Shown one piece after another: positions 25,601 through 36,539 of a stretch of DNA of 64,000 bases. This DNA is from Apteryx mantelli (taxonomy: Eukaryota; Chordata; Aves; Apterygiformes; Apterygidae): contig NC_089978.1 of NCBI RefSeq assembly GCF_036417845.1, positions 126,882,183-126,946,182 of the forward strand, written 5' to 3'. Position 1 is the first letter of the stretch; each line of letters opens with the position of its first letter. Made by a program: the position numbers and the translations under genes. The notes beneath the pieces were generated by a model. That model had not been told where the DNA came from, did no database searches, and saw only the letters and a program-made list of their open reading frames with translations.

Positions 25601-28600
25601 ACTAGATCTGCTAAATTAGAAGATGAATACAGTGAGGAAAGTCTATGTGCTCTGTCTTGTGTTGTTGTTTTTTTGTTTTTGTTTTTTTTTCCTCCTCTCT
25701 CCAATGGCAAGTTGCCTTTCTGCCATGTAGGAGCATAGGCACTAGAAGAGATTGCTTAGGTCATTGAATCCAGTCCCTTGCAATCACTCAGTAACTTCAG
25801 AAGAATCTGTAGAACATCTGAGTACACCAATCACTTGTTACAGGACTCCGGAAGTGCAGCTGTCCTGCAGCAAAATCTAGACCTTCTGTAGTTGTGATAC
25901 AGATGACAAAAGCCACAGGAAAGATCAAGGGTCTCTGCAACAGCATGATAATTCTTAAATGTAATCTTCTGATAATGGTAGTAGCACTAATGTTTGTAGC
26001 AATTGTTTTCAACTTGTATTTCATTTTTAGCTTAGTTCGTTTCAGATCTGAAAAACGTCTGATGTGCTTGAAAATGTCTGCAGTTTCTGAACTAAATAAG
26101 TTTTCTAATAAGATATTACTTGATACTACCAGCTGTGTGTGGCCAATAGAATCCCAGGAAGTGGGGTACATTGATGTAACAGAGGAAAGCAAAGCAAAGT
26201 AAAACTCTGGTGCTCCCTGGTAGTATGATCTGTGAAGATCCTGCTGCCTCACCTGAGTCTGGGCACTGGCTTGCAGCTGCCTGTGTTGGGCAAAGCATAT
26301 GTGCCAGGCAAATAACATGGTATAACAGAGTCCTACTAAACTCTGTCTTGCACGCTGCTTCTGACTGTAGCGTTTTTTCCCAGGGATTCCTCTGTGCTTC
26401 TTGACCATGCCAGAGTTATGGGGAGTTTTGATAGAAATAATCACATAAAAGTCTCCGTAGCAGTGTAGGGTTACAGACTACATTCAACTACATTGAAAGT
26501 CTGTGATGGAACACTTGCTTTTCATTACAGTACACTGTTTGAATTTCAAATCCAAACTCTGATCTTCAGTTAATAACCTTACACAGTGACTTTATGGGAA
26601 TGATATTTTAGGCTTCTGCTAAGCCTTTTTTCTAGGGTTTTCCTTCTTAATGTATTTCTGTGAAAGGGACAGGGTTTTATATAGAAATTAAATAGGGGAA
26701 CAGTAGTGAGTAGCATTACATTACTCAGCAAAATTTGAGGACCTAGAGAAGTAATGATAATGTGCCAAAAGGGCTCATTTAGCACTGCAAAACATTATTC
26801 GGGCAACAATTGGTTTACATGCGTGAGGCTCTATGCGCGAATGAAAGTGATGTGGTGTGGGCTAGCACTTTTAAATGAGTCAGCAGGGAATTTCTTTTTA
26901 ACTTGCTCCTTCCCAAAGGCACAGAGGTGCACAGAAAAACTTGTAATACAATAGGAGAAGATTTCTCAAACTGAGAAAGGAGCGAGATGTGATCGGACTG
27001 AATTTGAATTTTAAAAGCAGAAAATTAGGACCAGTCCCAGAAGAGAAGCTGTGTTAGCACTTTTTAATGTGAACATAATTTGAACATAATTGCTATCTTG
27101 AAAGTTACAAAATGTTGAAAGCCCCTGTTGGAAGTATGAAATTTCACTATTTGTTTACGGATGTTTGTAGATTTAAAAAAAAAAAACAAAAAAACAAAAA
27201 AACCCACAAAAAAACCCTTCATCTGCTGTGGTGAAATCCTTTTACCAAAAGGAGATCACTTGGAGTGCAAATTTTCTATTTTGGAAAATGTGGCAAATAT
27301 AGCAACTGGAAATGGAGGCTTTCATCCATGAATGGGATGTGTATTAGTTTGACAGTGACTTATTGTAATAGTGGTGCATTTTGTACTTTAGTAGCTAGCA
27401 CAGGTTGTTTCTAATTTCATTTTTGTGTGTTGTTCCCTAGATGTCACTGCAGTCTGCATTTTAGAAGCCTTTCAAAACCAGCAAAGTATGTTATTAGCTG
27501 ATAAAGTTCTTAAACTCCTTGGAAAAGAAAAGGCCAAAGAGAAATATAAGGTAAGACTTGTGATGTTGAGGACACGTTCTGATTCTGCCTGCCTGATTGT
27601 TGAAACATTGTTGGCATTTTGTCAGTTGTTAACAAGCAAGTCACTGTCTTCAGCCAGTGAACCTAAGAATCAACATCAACGTTTAGTGCAAAGCAACTAT
27701 TTTACTTATGATGTTTTCCACTGGGATGTGTACTAGACTTTCTGAAACCTCTTTAGGAAGGGAGGCCTGTTTCTAGCTTGTAAAATCTTTTTACAGATTT
27801 GAGTAAAATGATTGTTTGTTTCCCCTTAGGCTTTGAGTTGTGTATAGTATTAATCAAATTTATTGCTACGTTCAGGATACATGCTGTCTAAGTTTGTGTG
27901 ATGCCCTACTTAGGACTTTTTGGGGATAGCAACATAATGGAAACAGGATAGGTATCAGTGTTAGAACAGCAATAGGGATATAGTTTACATGAGCCAAATG
28001 TTCAGTTAGCTGAATTAGTTACAGTATGTAATTTGGCTGAGTGAATTATGGTATGTGTTGTGACAAGAAGGGTTATAAATCATCAAAAATGTCTTAACAA
28101 TTTTGGTTCCATATGTAATGACTGACTTAAAATGAGAAGGAAGGTTGAGGGCTTTTTTCCCAAGGTTATTTTTATTTTATAAATAGAAATTTTATGTAAG
28201 TTAACAGAGGAATTCCTGGGTTTTAAAAAATGAAGAAATAAGAATGTTTAAGGTGTGTGGGTTGTTGTGGTTTTTTTTTTTTAAGTACATAAGAAAAAAT
28301 GATGCATTATGAAGTCTGACCTTTTTGTTCGTGGTCAGACTTCCTGATTCTGTCTTGAGAAATAAGCCTTTGTCTTGATGGATTAGTTTGTGACATTCAA
28401 TCACAGTCTGTTTCTGTTCCATCCCTGTAAATAGCTGCTCGTACTTGTACTTTTCTGCTTGGAAACTCTCAGATTTCTTTGCATTAAAGTCTGTAAACTG
28501 CAGCAATGAGAACTATAGAAGTATAGGGGTAGCTAGCAGTTGTAGTTTTAAGTGGCTGTGTATAGGTCTACAAAAAAGTTAGGCATCAAAACATTCTCAC

Positions 28601-31600
28601 ATGTTATTTGTGAATGTGCCTGAAGTACTTACCCACATTGGTTTTGAGATTCTGAATTTCTTTCCTATAAATTCTATATAATTGTGGAGAGTCAAGGTAA
28701 CAAACATGTAAATTGTGCTTCTGGTATGATGGTGACAGCATCATAAAGTAGGGTGTGCTTCAGATAGGCAGTGTTATGGTACAACTTTATAGAGGAATTG
28801 AGAAGAGTGAGTTCAGACTTTTCTTACAGGAAAAATTGAATTGTAAATGTTGTGCGCAGTGTTCTTTTTGAACAAGATTTTTTTTCTGCTGTACAAAGGC
28901 TTTTGCACCTAAGGGGTGTTTCTTCTCAGATTTAAAGTAAAATGTGTGGTATCTGGGCCAAGCACCAGGTAGAATTAGGCTATTGCCTCATTAGTCTTCA
29001 TTGTAATGATAGCAGCTTTTCTTGGACAAGTTGGAGAAAAGGTCAAATTGCCATTCAGAATCTACTTGAATGCAAGTCAGGGTCCAGCTCTTAGGTCGGA
29101 TATGCAGGCCCATTGCTTAGACTACCAGCTTGCTTTTTCAGGCAACTTACATGCACACATACCACTTCGGTACATCTACCCAATGTGTTAATCGCAGGAG
29201 TCCTCATTTCTAGCCACACATGCAGAATGATCCTGTCTCCTTCCTTCTCTCTTGAATATCTTTTCATTCCCACTGGTGATGGGTACGAGGTTCTGATCTG
29301 AAGTTTAAGTAATCCCTGAATGGCTAACTATCACATCAAAAATACCAAACTATCTGTGAGATTATCAATGGAAAGTCAGAATTTTTTTTTCTTTTCCTGA
29401 ATGAATTTATTTATCATCACGTTTCTTTATCCACTTCCTCATTTACCATCTGATCTTACTATCTAATGACTTAAAAGTACGTTTCTCTTTGTTTCAGAAT
29501 CGTGAGCCTCTGATGCCCTCACCACAGTTCATTAAATCCTACTTCAGCTCTTTCACAGATGATATAATCTCCCAGCCTTTGCTTAAGGGTGAGAAGTCAG
29601 ATGAAGATAAGGATAAGGAGGGAGAAGCTTCTGAAGTAAAAGAAAAGTGAGTGTGCAGTTGGGAATTTTTAGGTACTGGAATTAAGTTTTCAGTGGCTCT
29701 GATACTCTGCTCAGTGTAACTTGCTGTTGTTTTATAATGCTTGGTATGGGAAGTCCCGTGGTGATAAGTAAACCTATAAAATAAGATCAATGTTTAAAAA
29801 AAAACTTTTGTGAAAGCAGACTGGCTAGTTCCAAACCATAAGTGGCTTTGATGCGTTAAGCAGAGGAAGACAATGAGATCAGGAAGATATGCTGAATACT
29901 TATTTACAGTACGATAGTAAAGCCTAGGAGGTGGGAGGATGGGAAGAGAGCTGAAAGGTTTCTGGAAAAAGGGATGTTTTATACTAAAAGAGAGTTTTCA
30001 AGGAAGAGAGCAAATTAGCTTTTGGATTGGAAGGGGAAATACAAGCTAGGAAAAAGGTCTGCGTTAATGAAAACTCTGAACTACAGCAACTGAGGCTGAA
30101 AGGATCTTTATCTTTTTAGAATCAAGTTGCACCTACAGGAGAGGTTTGTTCTGACAAAGAAAAGCTTAGAAAAGCTTGAGTGTTTTTGTTTTTTGTTTTT
30201 TAAGCAAGATGGAAGGACCTGATCTACAGGTAGATTGATTGAATCCAGGACACTTAGTTGAGAACAAGGCAGTACTTGCTTTAATTTTTGCTGTGAAGTC
30301 GTCTTTCACATGTAAAATGCACGTTGCTAACTTTTTTTATTTAATTTTTTGACCGGAATACCATGCCGACCTCTCTGTTTTAAGTCGGAGATTACGAATG
30401 TCCTTAACACGAAAAAAATTCAAGAGACAAATGAAGCTCAAGTTGAAGTGGAAAAAAATCTTCCTTTGTTTTCTTTCAAATGTAATTTGGGCATTTTGTG
30501 TTTAAATTGTTTTGAATCTGTGATGACTTCATCCAGGAATATTTGTAACTCTATTTATAATGCTAATGTTGCAACTTAGAATAGAAAAAAGTTAGTATTC
30601 GTTATGATTTTAAAAATAAAAAGGTCTGAACTGAAATTGGAGCGTTCAGTGAATGCTTATGTATATACAGCTGTTCTTGTGTCATTTACAGCTCTGGCTA
30701 TTTGAGAGCAAAACAGTATATGGAAGAAGAGAACTACGACAAAATTATCAGTGAGAGCACAAAAGAAATCGAAGCAAAAGGAAAATACATGGCAGAAGCT
30801 TTACTCCTGCGAGCTACCTTCTATTTACTTATTGGCAATGCAAATGCTGCCAAACCAGACCTAGATCAGGTTATCAGCATGGAAGGTGCAAATGTGAAGG
30901 TAAGAATCTGTCACAGCTGGATTCTAGTTTGGGTTGAGAAAGCATAAAAGTTAGAGGATAGACTTGCAGTGAAGTTCAGAGCTTCATTTTTCCAACTTTT
31001 CAGGCCCTTAATGGAAGTGTTCTGTTTTCTTTCACTGTTACGTTGTTTTATTCCTGGATAATTGTATTGTCAATATTGTATTGTTAGTATTTCTGAGACA
31101 GCTGTGCTAAGCAGTAGAAATTAAAGAATAGAGGAAGTGGAATCAATTAGAGGCTTATATGAACTGAAAAATATAATTCATAAATAAGAGAAAAACATTA
31201 ATTGTACTTGCATGTTGAACTGCTTCTAAAAGTGCTGATGTATTTGTAAGCATAGGGAACGTCTTCTAAAAGGGTTCCCTAGGGATGAAAATCCATGGAA
31301 AATATAGGCTGACTTGCTTGCAATTAAGCAAAGGATTAAGTTGTATTGATTGATTTAGACTCCACGTGAGATTTATTCCTGCTTAGAATGAATGAAATCT
31401 GTTAGTGGGAGAAACTAATTCAATTAAAAATATACTGTAATTGTAACCAAGTCCTAAATCTGGGCAAATGCTGGAATGCCTAATGTTTATTTGAACCTTT
31501 TTCTTTTTACAGCTCCGAGCCAATGCTCTGATCAAACGAGGAAGTATGTATATGCAGCAGCAGCAGCCTGTGCTGTCCACTCAAGACTTTAACATGGCTG

Positions 31601-34600
31601 CTGATATTGATCCGCAGAATGCAGATGTTTACCACCATCGAGGACAAGTAAAAAAAACATAGTGATTTTGTCCTAATATTTGAATATTTCAGTATATACT
31701 AAAAGAAAAGTAAAGATCAGTATATCATCAGACACACTTTATACTGTTTGCATTAGAAAAATGTGAATTCCTAACTTGGAATTGTAATATAAAAGATGCT
31801 AGAAGAAAAAAGAAACATTGCCATATACAGATATGCTAAGTTGTTTTGGTAAGGAAGACTTCCAAAGATCAAGTGCCTCTCGCCAGGACTCTGTTAGATC
31901 TCCTTAGTGCTCAGAGATAAGAATGGTGTTATTTGATGTTTGAAGTGGATGAAACTCTTCTGCAGTTTGAAAATTGGCATTTTAAAATAACTCCTCAGTA
32001 AAGAAAGAGAACAACAAAGTAAGCTTTACTCTTGTGGAGGACTGCAATGTCAGGAAAAAAGAGAGATGAAATGAGGTTTGAAAGCGAAAATGTTTTAAAC
32101 TCCACATAGTTCACATTAACTACAGTGAGGCAAAGTAACTTGAGAAAATACAGCACAGTTATGGAGACTGACCATAATGTATAGAATCTCTGCTAAAGCA
32201 GGAATGGAGAGACAACAGTCTAAAATGCAAACGTTCTCAGTCCCTACCTGTGGACATTGCCTTTTTGTGTCTGAAGCCAAGGCTTCACTGATGGCTCTGA
32301 TATGTTCTGTCAGTGAGTTTTAGTCACAGGTTTTGTAAATCTCTAGATAGTTCTAAATGTGAACTGGAGACTACTTTAACTGATGCTAATTGAAGTATCA
32401 CTTACATGTATGAAGCACAGATTAAATACAGAAATAGGATTCTCTTTCATTCTGGTTAGTTGAAAATCTTGCTTGACCAAGTTGAAGAGGCTGTGGAAGA
32501 CTTTGATGAATGTATCCGATTGCGGCCTGATTCTGCCTTGGCTCAAGCACAGAAATGTTTTGCTCTGGTAGGTAACGTGTTTGTCTGGGTGTTCTTCTTT
32601 AAAGAGGTTCTTGAAAACATATTTTGTTTCTCAGTTTTTCTTTGAAATTAATTGAAAAGTAGTGCAATGAACATCTTAATTTTTTTATGTGATAATAAGA
32701 TAAAGAACTAATGCAACAGAATTTCTTCAGTTTGAGTAAGGGTTTGCCACTTTTATTTTTCAATGTTCGTTATTCAAACAGTAGGTGGTCTTTTGTGTTT
32801 CGTGGTAGAGGAATGCAAAACTTCACTCTAATTGTATCAGATAAAGCTTTACTCAAATCAGTTTGAATGGTGTGGAAAACGCAGAGCCATCATCGGAACG
32901 GGGAAGCAAACTATTTCAAGCTAGTACCGTGCCCTGCGTGCAGGAATCTTTTGGGGACGGCTTTGCTTGGTGTGAAAAAAGGAGGCATTCTGGGCACTGA
33001 AAAAGGGGATGCTATTGGCAACTACCTGGCCTTATGGCTTTCCTTCTTCACCCCCAACTCCTCCTCCATTGGTACCAGAGACTTGGAAGTATGGTAGGTT
33101 CCTTAAAAACAAATTTGGTAGAGTATACAGACATATCACCTTCCAGAACTTGTAAAGCAATGTCATGATGCACACATCTCTTGGGGATATGTGGGGGTCT
33201 GAACCTTTTTTTTTTTTTTTTTTTTTTTTCTTGCTTAATTTTTTTTTCTCTTTAATAGTATCGCCAAGCGTATACAGGAAATAATCCTTTGCCTGTTCAG
33301 GTAGCTATGAAGGGCTTTGAAGATGTCATAAAAAAATTTCCAAAGTGTGCTGAAGGGTATGCACTCTATGCTCAGGTATGTTTTTCTCTCTCTAAAAAAA
33401 AAAAAGTGCTGCATTCTCATGGGCCTTTTAGCTTGGATAACAAACATTCCTTTGAATCTTATTTGAATATCTTTGAAAATAAGTTCTGGAATAATGCACA
33501 TCCTTTGATAAACTACCTTTAAATAATGGGTATGGGTGTTCTGGGGTAGGGGAAGCAGAGAGAGAATTAATGGAAAGTGGAGCAGGTTATAAGGGATGAG
33601 GAGCAGGGGTGGTTATTAGAAGAGTGATCTGGAGTACACTTCCCCTTGAATTTGTGCATGTGTTTGACATCCTACTTGACGAACTGTAGGAATTCTCCAG
33701 GTTATCTGGGAGTTGAATGTGTGGAACTAGGGTAACAGTTTTGTTCTGCTACGAATGACATAAACTGGGTAAGCAGAGTTTTATACAGGTGTGTAAAGTA
33801 CCCTTGTAACAGAGAATGTCATTTCTTCTCTAAGAAAATGTGCTGCTGGTTCTAGTACTAAATACTAGGGGCTCTGATTTTAAGTGGGTAGCCAGTATGG
33901 ATGTGTTTCCTTTGAGGCTTTGTATAATTTCAAAAGATAAGGAAGATGAAGGAGAAGTAAGCTTGAAAAGGAAGAAGTTGAGACTTGCATGTACAGATTT
34001 GTAGAATGATTTTTTACTTGTGGTATATTTAACATATGTTGTTTCTGGACCCCCATTACAGACCATTACAGATAGTACTGTGTTGATAATCTTTGCACTT
34101 AAAGCCTAGCCGCTTTTTTTCTAAAAAGCATCAACTTTTGAAAATAAACTCTAACTTGTGTATTTGGCCTGCTCTGCTCTGTGATAGGAGAGAGAAATTC
34201 AATCTCACATCAATATGATTTTAATTAGAATTAGCCTAACACAAAGTGCATATTTTGGTTGCATGTTGATGTATGGATTTCTCTTCTGATGCAGGCACTA
34301 ACTGATCAACAGCAGTTTGGCAAGGCTGATGAAATGTATGATAAATGTATTGACCTTGAGCCAGACAATGCCACTACATATGTTCATAAAGGGTATGTAT
34401 CGAGTTCGCACTTCTTTTGGTCAAGGGCGGTTGACATACCAAGGTGAATCGAGCATAACTGAATGTTTGTCTTGAAAAGTTCTGCTGGGAAGAGTAACTT
34501 TGTGAAAACAGCTTAGTGCTGTTAAATGTATTTCTACAACTTTGACTAAACTGTAAATAAGACTGAAGTTTCAGTAAAGTTTCATTACTTCTCATTCCTA

Positions 34601-36257
34601 ATTGAGTGTCTGTGTCAAGTATATCTGACTCTTAATTTAGCTCTGTCTCAATTTGAGCTTTGTGCTGAATTTTTCTCTTTCACAAAAACATCTTGTAACC
34701 AGTCTTCTTGAGAGGAATTTACCTTTCTTTGGAGTCATTAGACTGGTAACATAGCTTATTGAAAGTGAATTTCACATATGCCTTCTTTTAAAAGCCATGA
34801 AACTACTGTCCACCCTGCATTAAGACTTTAATATCTTTGTACAGAGGTGTTTTTTTTTTTTTCTTCCTTGCTTGCATAGGCTTGGTTATGAGGATACATG
34901 AAGTTTGTTCTAAACTTTCTCTTTCTCTTTTAGCTTACTTCAGCTTCAGTGGAAGCAAGATTTAGACAAAGGTTTAGAACTCATAAGCAAGGCCATTGAA
35001 ATTGATAACAAATGTGATTTTGCATATGAAACCATGGGAACGATTGAAGTGCAAAGGTAATGTTAAGATGTAGTGTTAAGAGTTCTAAATTACTTTTGAA
35101 ATTATAGCAGTCCTTTAGATTTTTCCATGAATCTTAAGTCTTTCTTGAGATCTTCTCTCCAGTACAATGGGAAGCCAGGTCTTACCAAAAGTCCTGACTT
35201 CTGTTCTGTAACTCTTAGGGAAGGCCTTTCTTTCTTGATGGCATATTTCTGCTTTATGGTCTGGCAGGTTCCTATGTTTACCAGTTTCGTACTTACTGGA
35301 CAAGCTGCAGATGAGTCTTTGTATGTGAAAATACATCCCTCGTACATTTAAAATAACTTTTTATTAATCATTACTAGGCTTCCTGTGTGTCTAATGTAGT
35401 CCTTTAAAACATATCTTACTGTGCCTAAGCCATTTGTGCTAAGAATGCTGAGCTAGACTGTTAAGCCTAACTACCACCCAACAGCTCTGCAGTTTGCAAG
35501 CTCCTAGGGTAAAAAGGAAAGACTAATGCACTATTCGAGAACAGTGTGTTATGTTAAAATCATGCAAAAGTTTGGTGTAGCTGAGATTATAACAGGGGCT
35601 TCTTTACCTGTTTAACCATCAAAATAGCAGACAACTAAACTTCTGCAGTGAAAAACTGTACAAGCATTTTATGTCTAAATAATTTGAGCTCTTATCTTTA
35701 CTATAGGAGTTTTCCTATTAAGTGCACAAATTGTCTCCAAGGGGGAAGAGAGTCTGTTTAGTTGAAAAGTTGAAGACTTCCCTATGATGTCCTGGGCATT
35801 GTCTGTGTAATCTGCTTGGTGACCCATGGAGAACATTTTATTCCACACTACCACCTGTGGGGCTCTAAAGGGGAATGCTGTTTAACAGCTGTCCTTGTTG
35901 CTTGGGTTGGTACTTAGGTTGGTAGTTAAGTTGCCCCTCTGTTTGCGCCTCATCATCACAAGTTTTTATGGTGTTTCCTCCTAAAGTCCTTTTAAACTTC
36001 TAGTAGTGGATACTGTAAGTCCTGTGGGGGAAAAAAAAGATGGTGTAGAGATGCAACAGTTGCTTAGCTGATCTTAATTGGACTGCATTTTGGTTTATTT
36101 CAGAGGCAATCTGGATAAAGCCATTGAAATGTTCAACAAAGCTATCAACCTGGCCAAATCTGAAATGGAGATGGCCCACCTCTACTCACTCTGTGATGCT
36201 GCCTATGCCCAGACAGAAGTTGCAAAGAAGTATGGATTGAAACCACCAACACTGTAA
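11909..36257 (+). CDS. TOMM70: TOM70, mitochondrial import receptor (complete, 12 exons)
   Basis: TOM70 sits in the mitochondrial outer membrane and receives preproteins, chiefly metabolite carriers, delivered by Hsp70/Hsp90, passing them to the TOM40 channel. The coding exons are 11909-12157, 23135-23308, 24626-24752, 27441-27550, 29498-29646, 30692-30899, 31513-31647, 32460-32567, 33259-33375, 34295-34392, 34934-35056 and 36104-36257. All junctions are GT-AG and in frame, giving 583 residues against 608 in human; the difference lies mainly in the low-complexity N-terminus. Residues 21-41 (WQLALVLG...LYLW) form the membrane anchor. TPR repeats begin at about residue 86 (RAQAAKNKGNKYF) with the chaperone clamp, including FRR at 166-168 that matches human Arg192. 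An acidic linker lies at about 251-269, and the C-terminal TPRs end KKYGLKPPTL. No break or missing key residue was seen. Confidence 0.98.
14461..14492. repeat. Short tandem and inverted repeat
   Basis: Three near-copies of TTTTCACACG/TTTTCAACGTG lie end to end. The middle forms ACACGTT-TTC-AACGTGT, a perfect 7-bp-arm hairpin at 14465-14481. Confidence 0.75.
15020..15235. mobile_element. MITE-like DNA transposon remnant
   Basis: The opening 'caggctatgtctgcactgg' near 15029 resembles the terminal sequence of non-autonomous hAT-type elements abundant in turtles and crocodilians ('ggctatgtctacactg'). The interior has related blocks ('tgctggcaggagccc', 'taggtgctat'). I could not match a second terminus, so it is probably truncated. 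Confidence 0.35.
17455..18182 (-). mobile_element. Solo LTR fossil of an endogenous retrovirus, antisense to TOMM70
   Basis: A GC-rich block of about 730 bp interrupts an AT-rich intron. Read on the minus strand it has LTR anatomy: U3 from about 18182 with a TGTG start, a TATA box (TATAAAT, near 17840-17850), an R region, a poly(A) signal AATAAA (minus strand, near 17577) and U5 ending in CACA near 17455. TTGG stands close to both edges, a possible remnant of the target-site duplication. No internal gag, pol or env region adjoins it, so it looks like a solo LTR. The family is uncertain, perhaps class III (ERV-L-like) or class I. The degraded edges suggest an age of at least tens of millions of years. 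The open frames across it are by-products of high GC. Confidence 0.6.
18451..18753 (+). other. 100-codon open frame with an internally repeated phrase
   Basis: The block around 18498-18535 (GGATCCCAGACTCTC then TTATGAAAGTG) is echoed about 90 bp on (GCTATCCCTGGC then GTGATGAAAGTG). A weaker third echo lies near 18711. I recognise no protein family and no splice sites. It may be part of an unclassified repeat. Confidence 0.3.
19655..19688. repeat. (CG)n(CA)n microsatellite
   Basis: A short GC alternation leads into a CA run. Confidence 0.9.
23135..23308 (+). CDS. TOMM70: TOMM70 exon 2
   Basis: Encodes residues 84-141, SPLDRAQAAKNKGNKYFKAG to AAAYEQL, with phase 0 at both ends. It carries the first TPR of the chaperone clamp, including the KNKGNKYF turn that contacts the EEVD tail in clamp TPR proteins. 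The splice sites are ttttcag and gtaaga. Confidence 0.98.
24626..24752 (+). CDS. TOMM70: TOMM70 exon 3
   Basis: Encodes residues 142-183 plus the first base of codon 184. It holds VELNPKYVKALFRRAKAHEKL, with the clamp arginine equivalent to human Arg192 at residue 167. The donor is gtgagt, phase 1. Confidence 0.98.
25720..25960 (-). mobile_element. CR1-type LINE fragment
   Basis: The blocks 'ggagcataggcactagaagag', 'aggtcattgaatccagtccc' and 'ttgtgatacagatgacaaaagcc' run in the order seen in the reverse complement of sauropsid CR1 3' ends. The element therefore lies on the minus strand with its 3' end at the left. It is truncated and diverged; the right edge is a guess. Confidence 0.5.
27172..27217. 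repeat. A-rich low-complexity tract
   Basis: Runs of A broken by single C residues, possibly the old tail of a retroposon. Confidence 0.7.
27441..27550 (+). CDS. TOMM70: TOMM70 exon 4
   Basis: Completes codon 184 (Asp) and encodes residues 185-220, VTAVCILEAFQNQQSMLL to EKAKEKYK. It closes the clamp domain. The splice sites are ttccctag and gtaaga. Confidence 0.98.
29498..29646 (+). CDS. TOMM70: TOMM70 exon 5
   Basis: Encodes residues 221-269 plus two bases: NREPLMPSPQFIKSYFSSF, then the charged linker GEKSDEDKDKEGEASEVKE that separates the clamp from the preprotein-binding TPRs. The donor is gtgagt, phase 2. Confidence 0.98.
30692..30899 (+). CDS. TOMM70: TOMM70 exon 6
   Basis: Completes codon 270 (Asn) and encodes residues 271-339, SGYLRAKQYMEEENYDKII to SMEGANVK. 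It begins the C-terminal TPR domain. The donor is gtaaga. Confidence 0.98.
31513..31647 (+). CDS. TOMM70: TOMM70 exon 7
   Basis: Encodes residues 340-384, LRANALIKRGSMYMQQQQ to DVYHHRGQ, 45 codons with phase 0 at both ends. The QQQQ stretch is also in human. Confidence 0.98.
32460..32567 (+). CDS. TOMM70: TOMM70 exon 8
   Basis: Encodes residues 385-420, LKILLDQVEEAVEDFDECIR to AQKCFAL, 36 codons, phase 0 at both ends. The donor is gtaggt. Confidence 0.98.
32568..33258 (+). other. TOMM70: TOMM70 intron 8
   Basis: A short intron with two notable parts: a GC-richer block with a 76-codon open frame (32867-33097, no recognised domain) and a run of 24 T (33206-33229) 29 bases before the exon 9 acceptor. 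Confidence 0.8.
33206..33229. repeat. T24 homopolymer beside the exon 9 acceptor
   Basis: An unbroken T run ends 29 bases before exon 9 begins at 33259. It lies just upstream of the ordinary polypyrimidine tract. Confidence 0.9.
33259..33375 (+). CDS. TOMM70: TOMM70 exon 9
   Basis: Encodes residues 421-459, YRQAYTGNNPLPVQVAMKGF to GYALYAQ, 39 codons. Human has SSQIQAAMKGF here, so the PLPVQV stretch is the most changed part of the C-terminal domain. Confidence 0.97.
34295..34392 (+). CDS. TOMM70: TOMM70 exon 10
   Basis: Encodes residues 460-491 plus two bases, ALTDQQQFGKADEMYDKCID to TTYVHK, identical to human as far as I recall it. The donor is gtatgt. Confidence 0.98.
34934..35056 (+). 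CDS. TOMM70: TOMM70 exon 11
   Basis: Completes codon 492 (Gly) and encodes residues 493-532, LLQLQWKQDLDKGLELISKA to ETMGTIEVQ, plus two bases. The donor is gtaatg. Confidence 0.98.
36104..36257 (+). CDS. TOMM70: TOMM70 exon 12 (last coding)
   Basis: Completes codon 533 (Arg), encodes GNLDKAIEMFNKAINLAKSE to KKYGLKPPTL and ends at TAA 36255-36257. The exon continues into the 3' UTR. Confidence 0.98.
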
Positions 36258-36489
36258 CGAAACAAGAGGAGGAGAAGACCACCTAAAGTGAAGTTGCCCA
36301 CTTCAGCCAGCCCTAAAGACGCTGTTGCAAACCATGTTGAATGGTGGAACTTAGTTTTTTCCCGTTCGTGGTGTTGTCATTTGTTACATCTGTTAAATGT
36401 TTAGGTGTTGTGGGAATGGTTGTTCAAGGAAGTATACAGTGTTGCAGCTTGTTCCTTCTGCAGCAAAAATGTTAAAGCGTGTTAAGGGA

Positions 36490-36539
36490 AATAAAGTTGC
36501 AAGGGAACAAATGGAAGACATTTTGGCCATGCAAATAAA
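36490..36539 (+). promoter_or_regulatory. TOMM70: TOMM70 proximal poly(A) signals
   Basis: AATAAA occurs at 36490-36495 and again at 36534-36539, giving a 3' UTR of roughly 300 nt. Further AATAAA hexamers at 38228-38233 (3' UTR of about 2 kb) and 39898-39903 (about 3.7 kb) could serve longer transcripts. Which sites are used cannot be told from sequence. Confidence 0.6.

Larger units (their letters stand above)
24753..27440 (+). other. TOMM70: TOMM70 intron 3
   Basis: Contains a CR1-like LINE tail (about 25720-25960) and an A-rich low-complexity stretch (27172-27217). A 215-codon antisense open frame (26444 down to 25797) runs across the LINE tail and beyond; it has no recognised domain. Confidence 0.7.
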
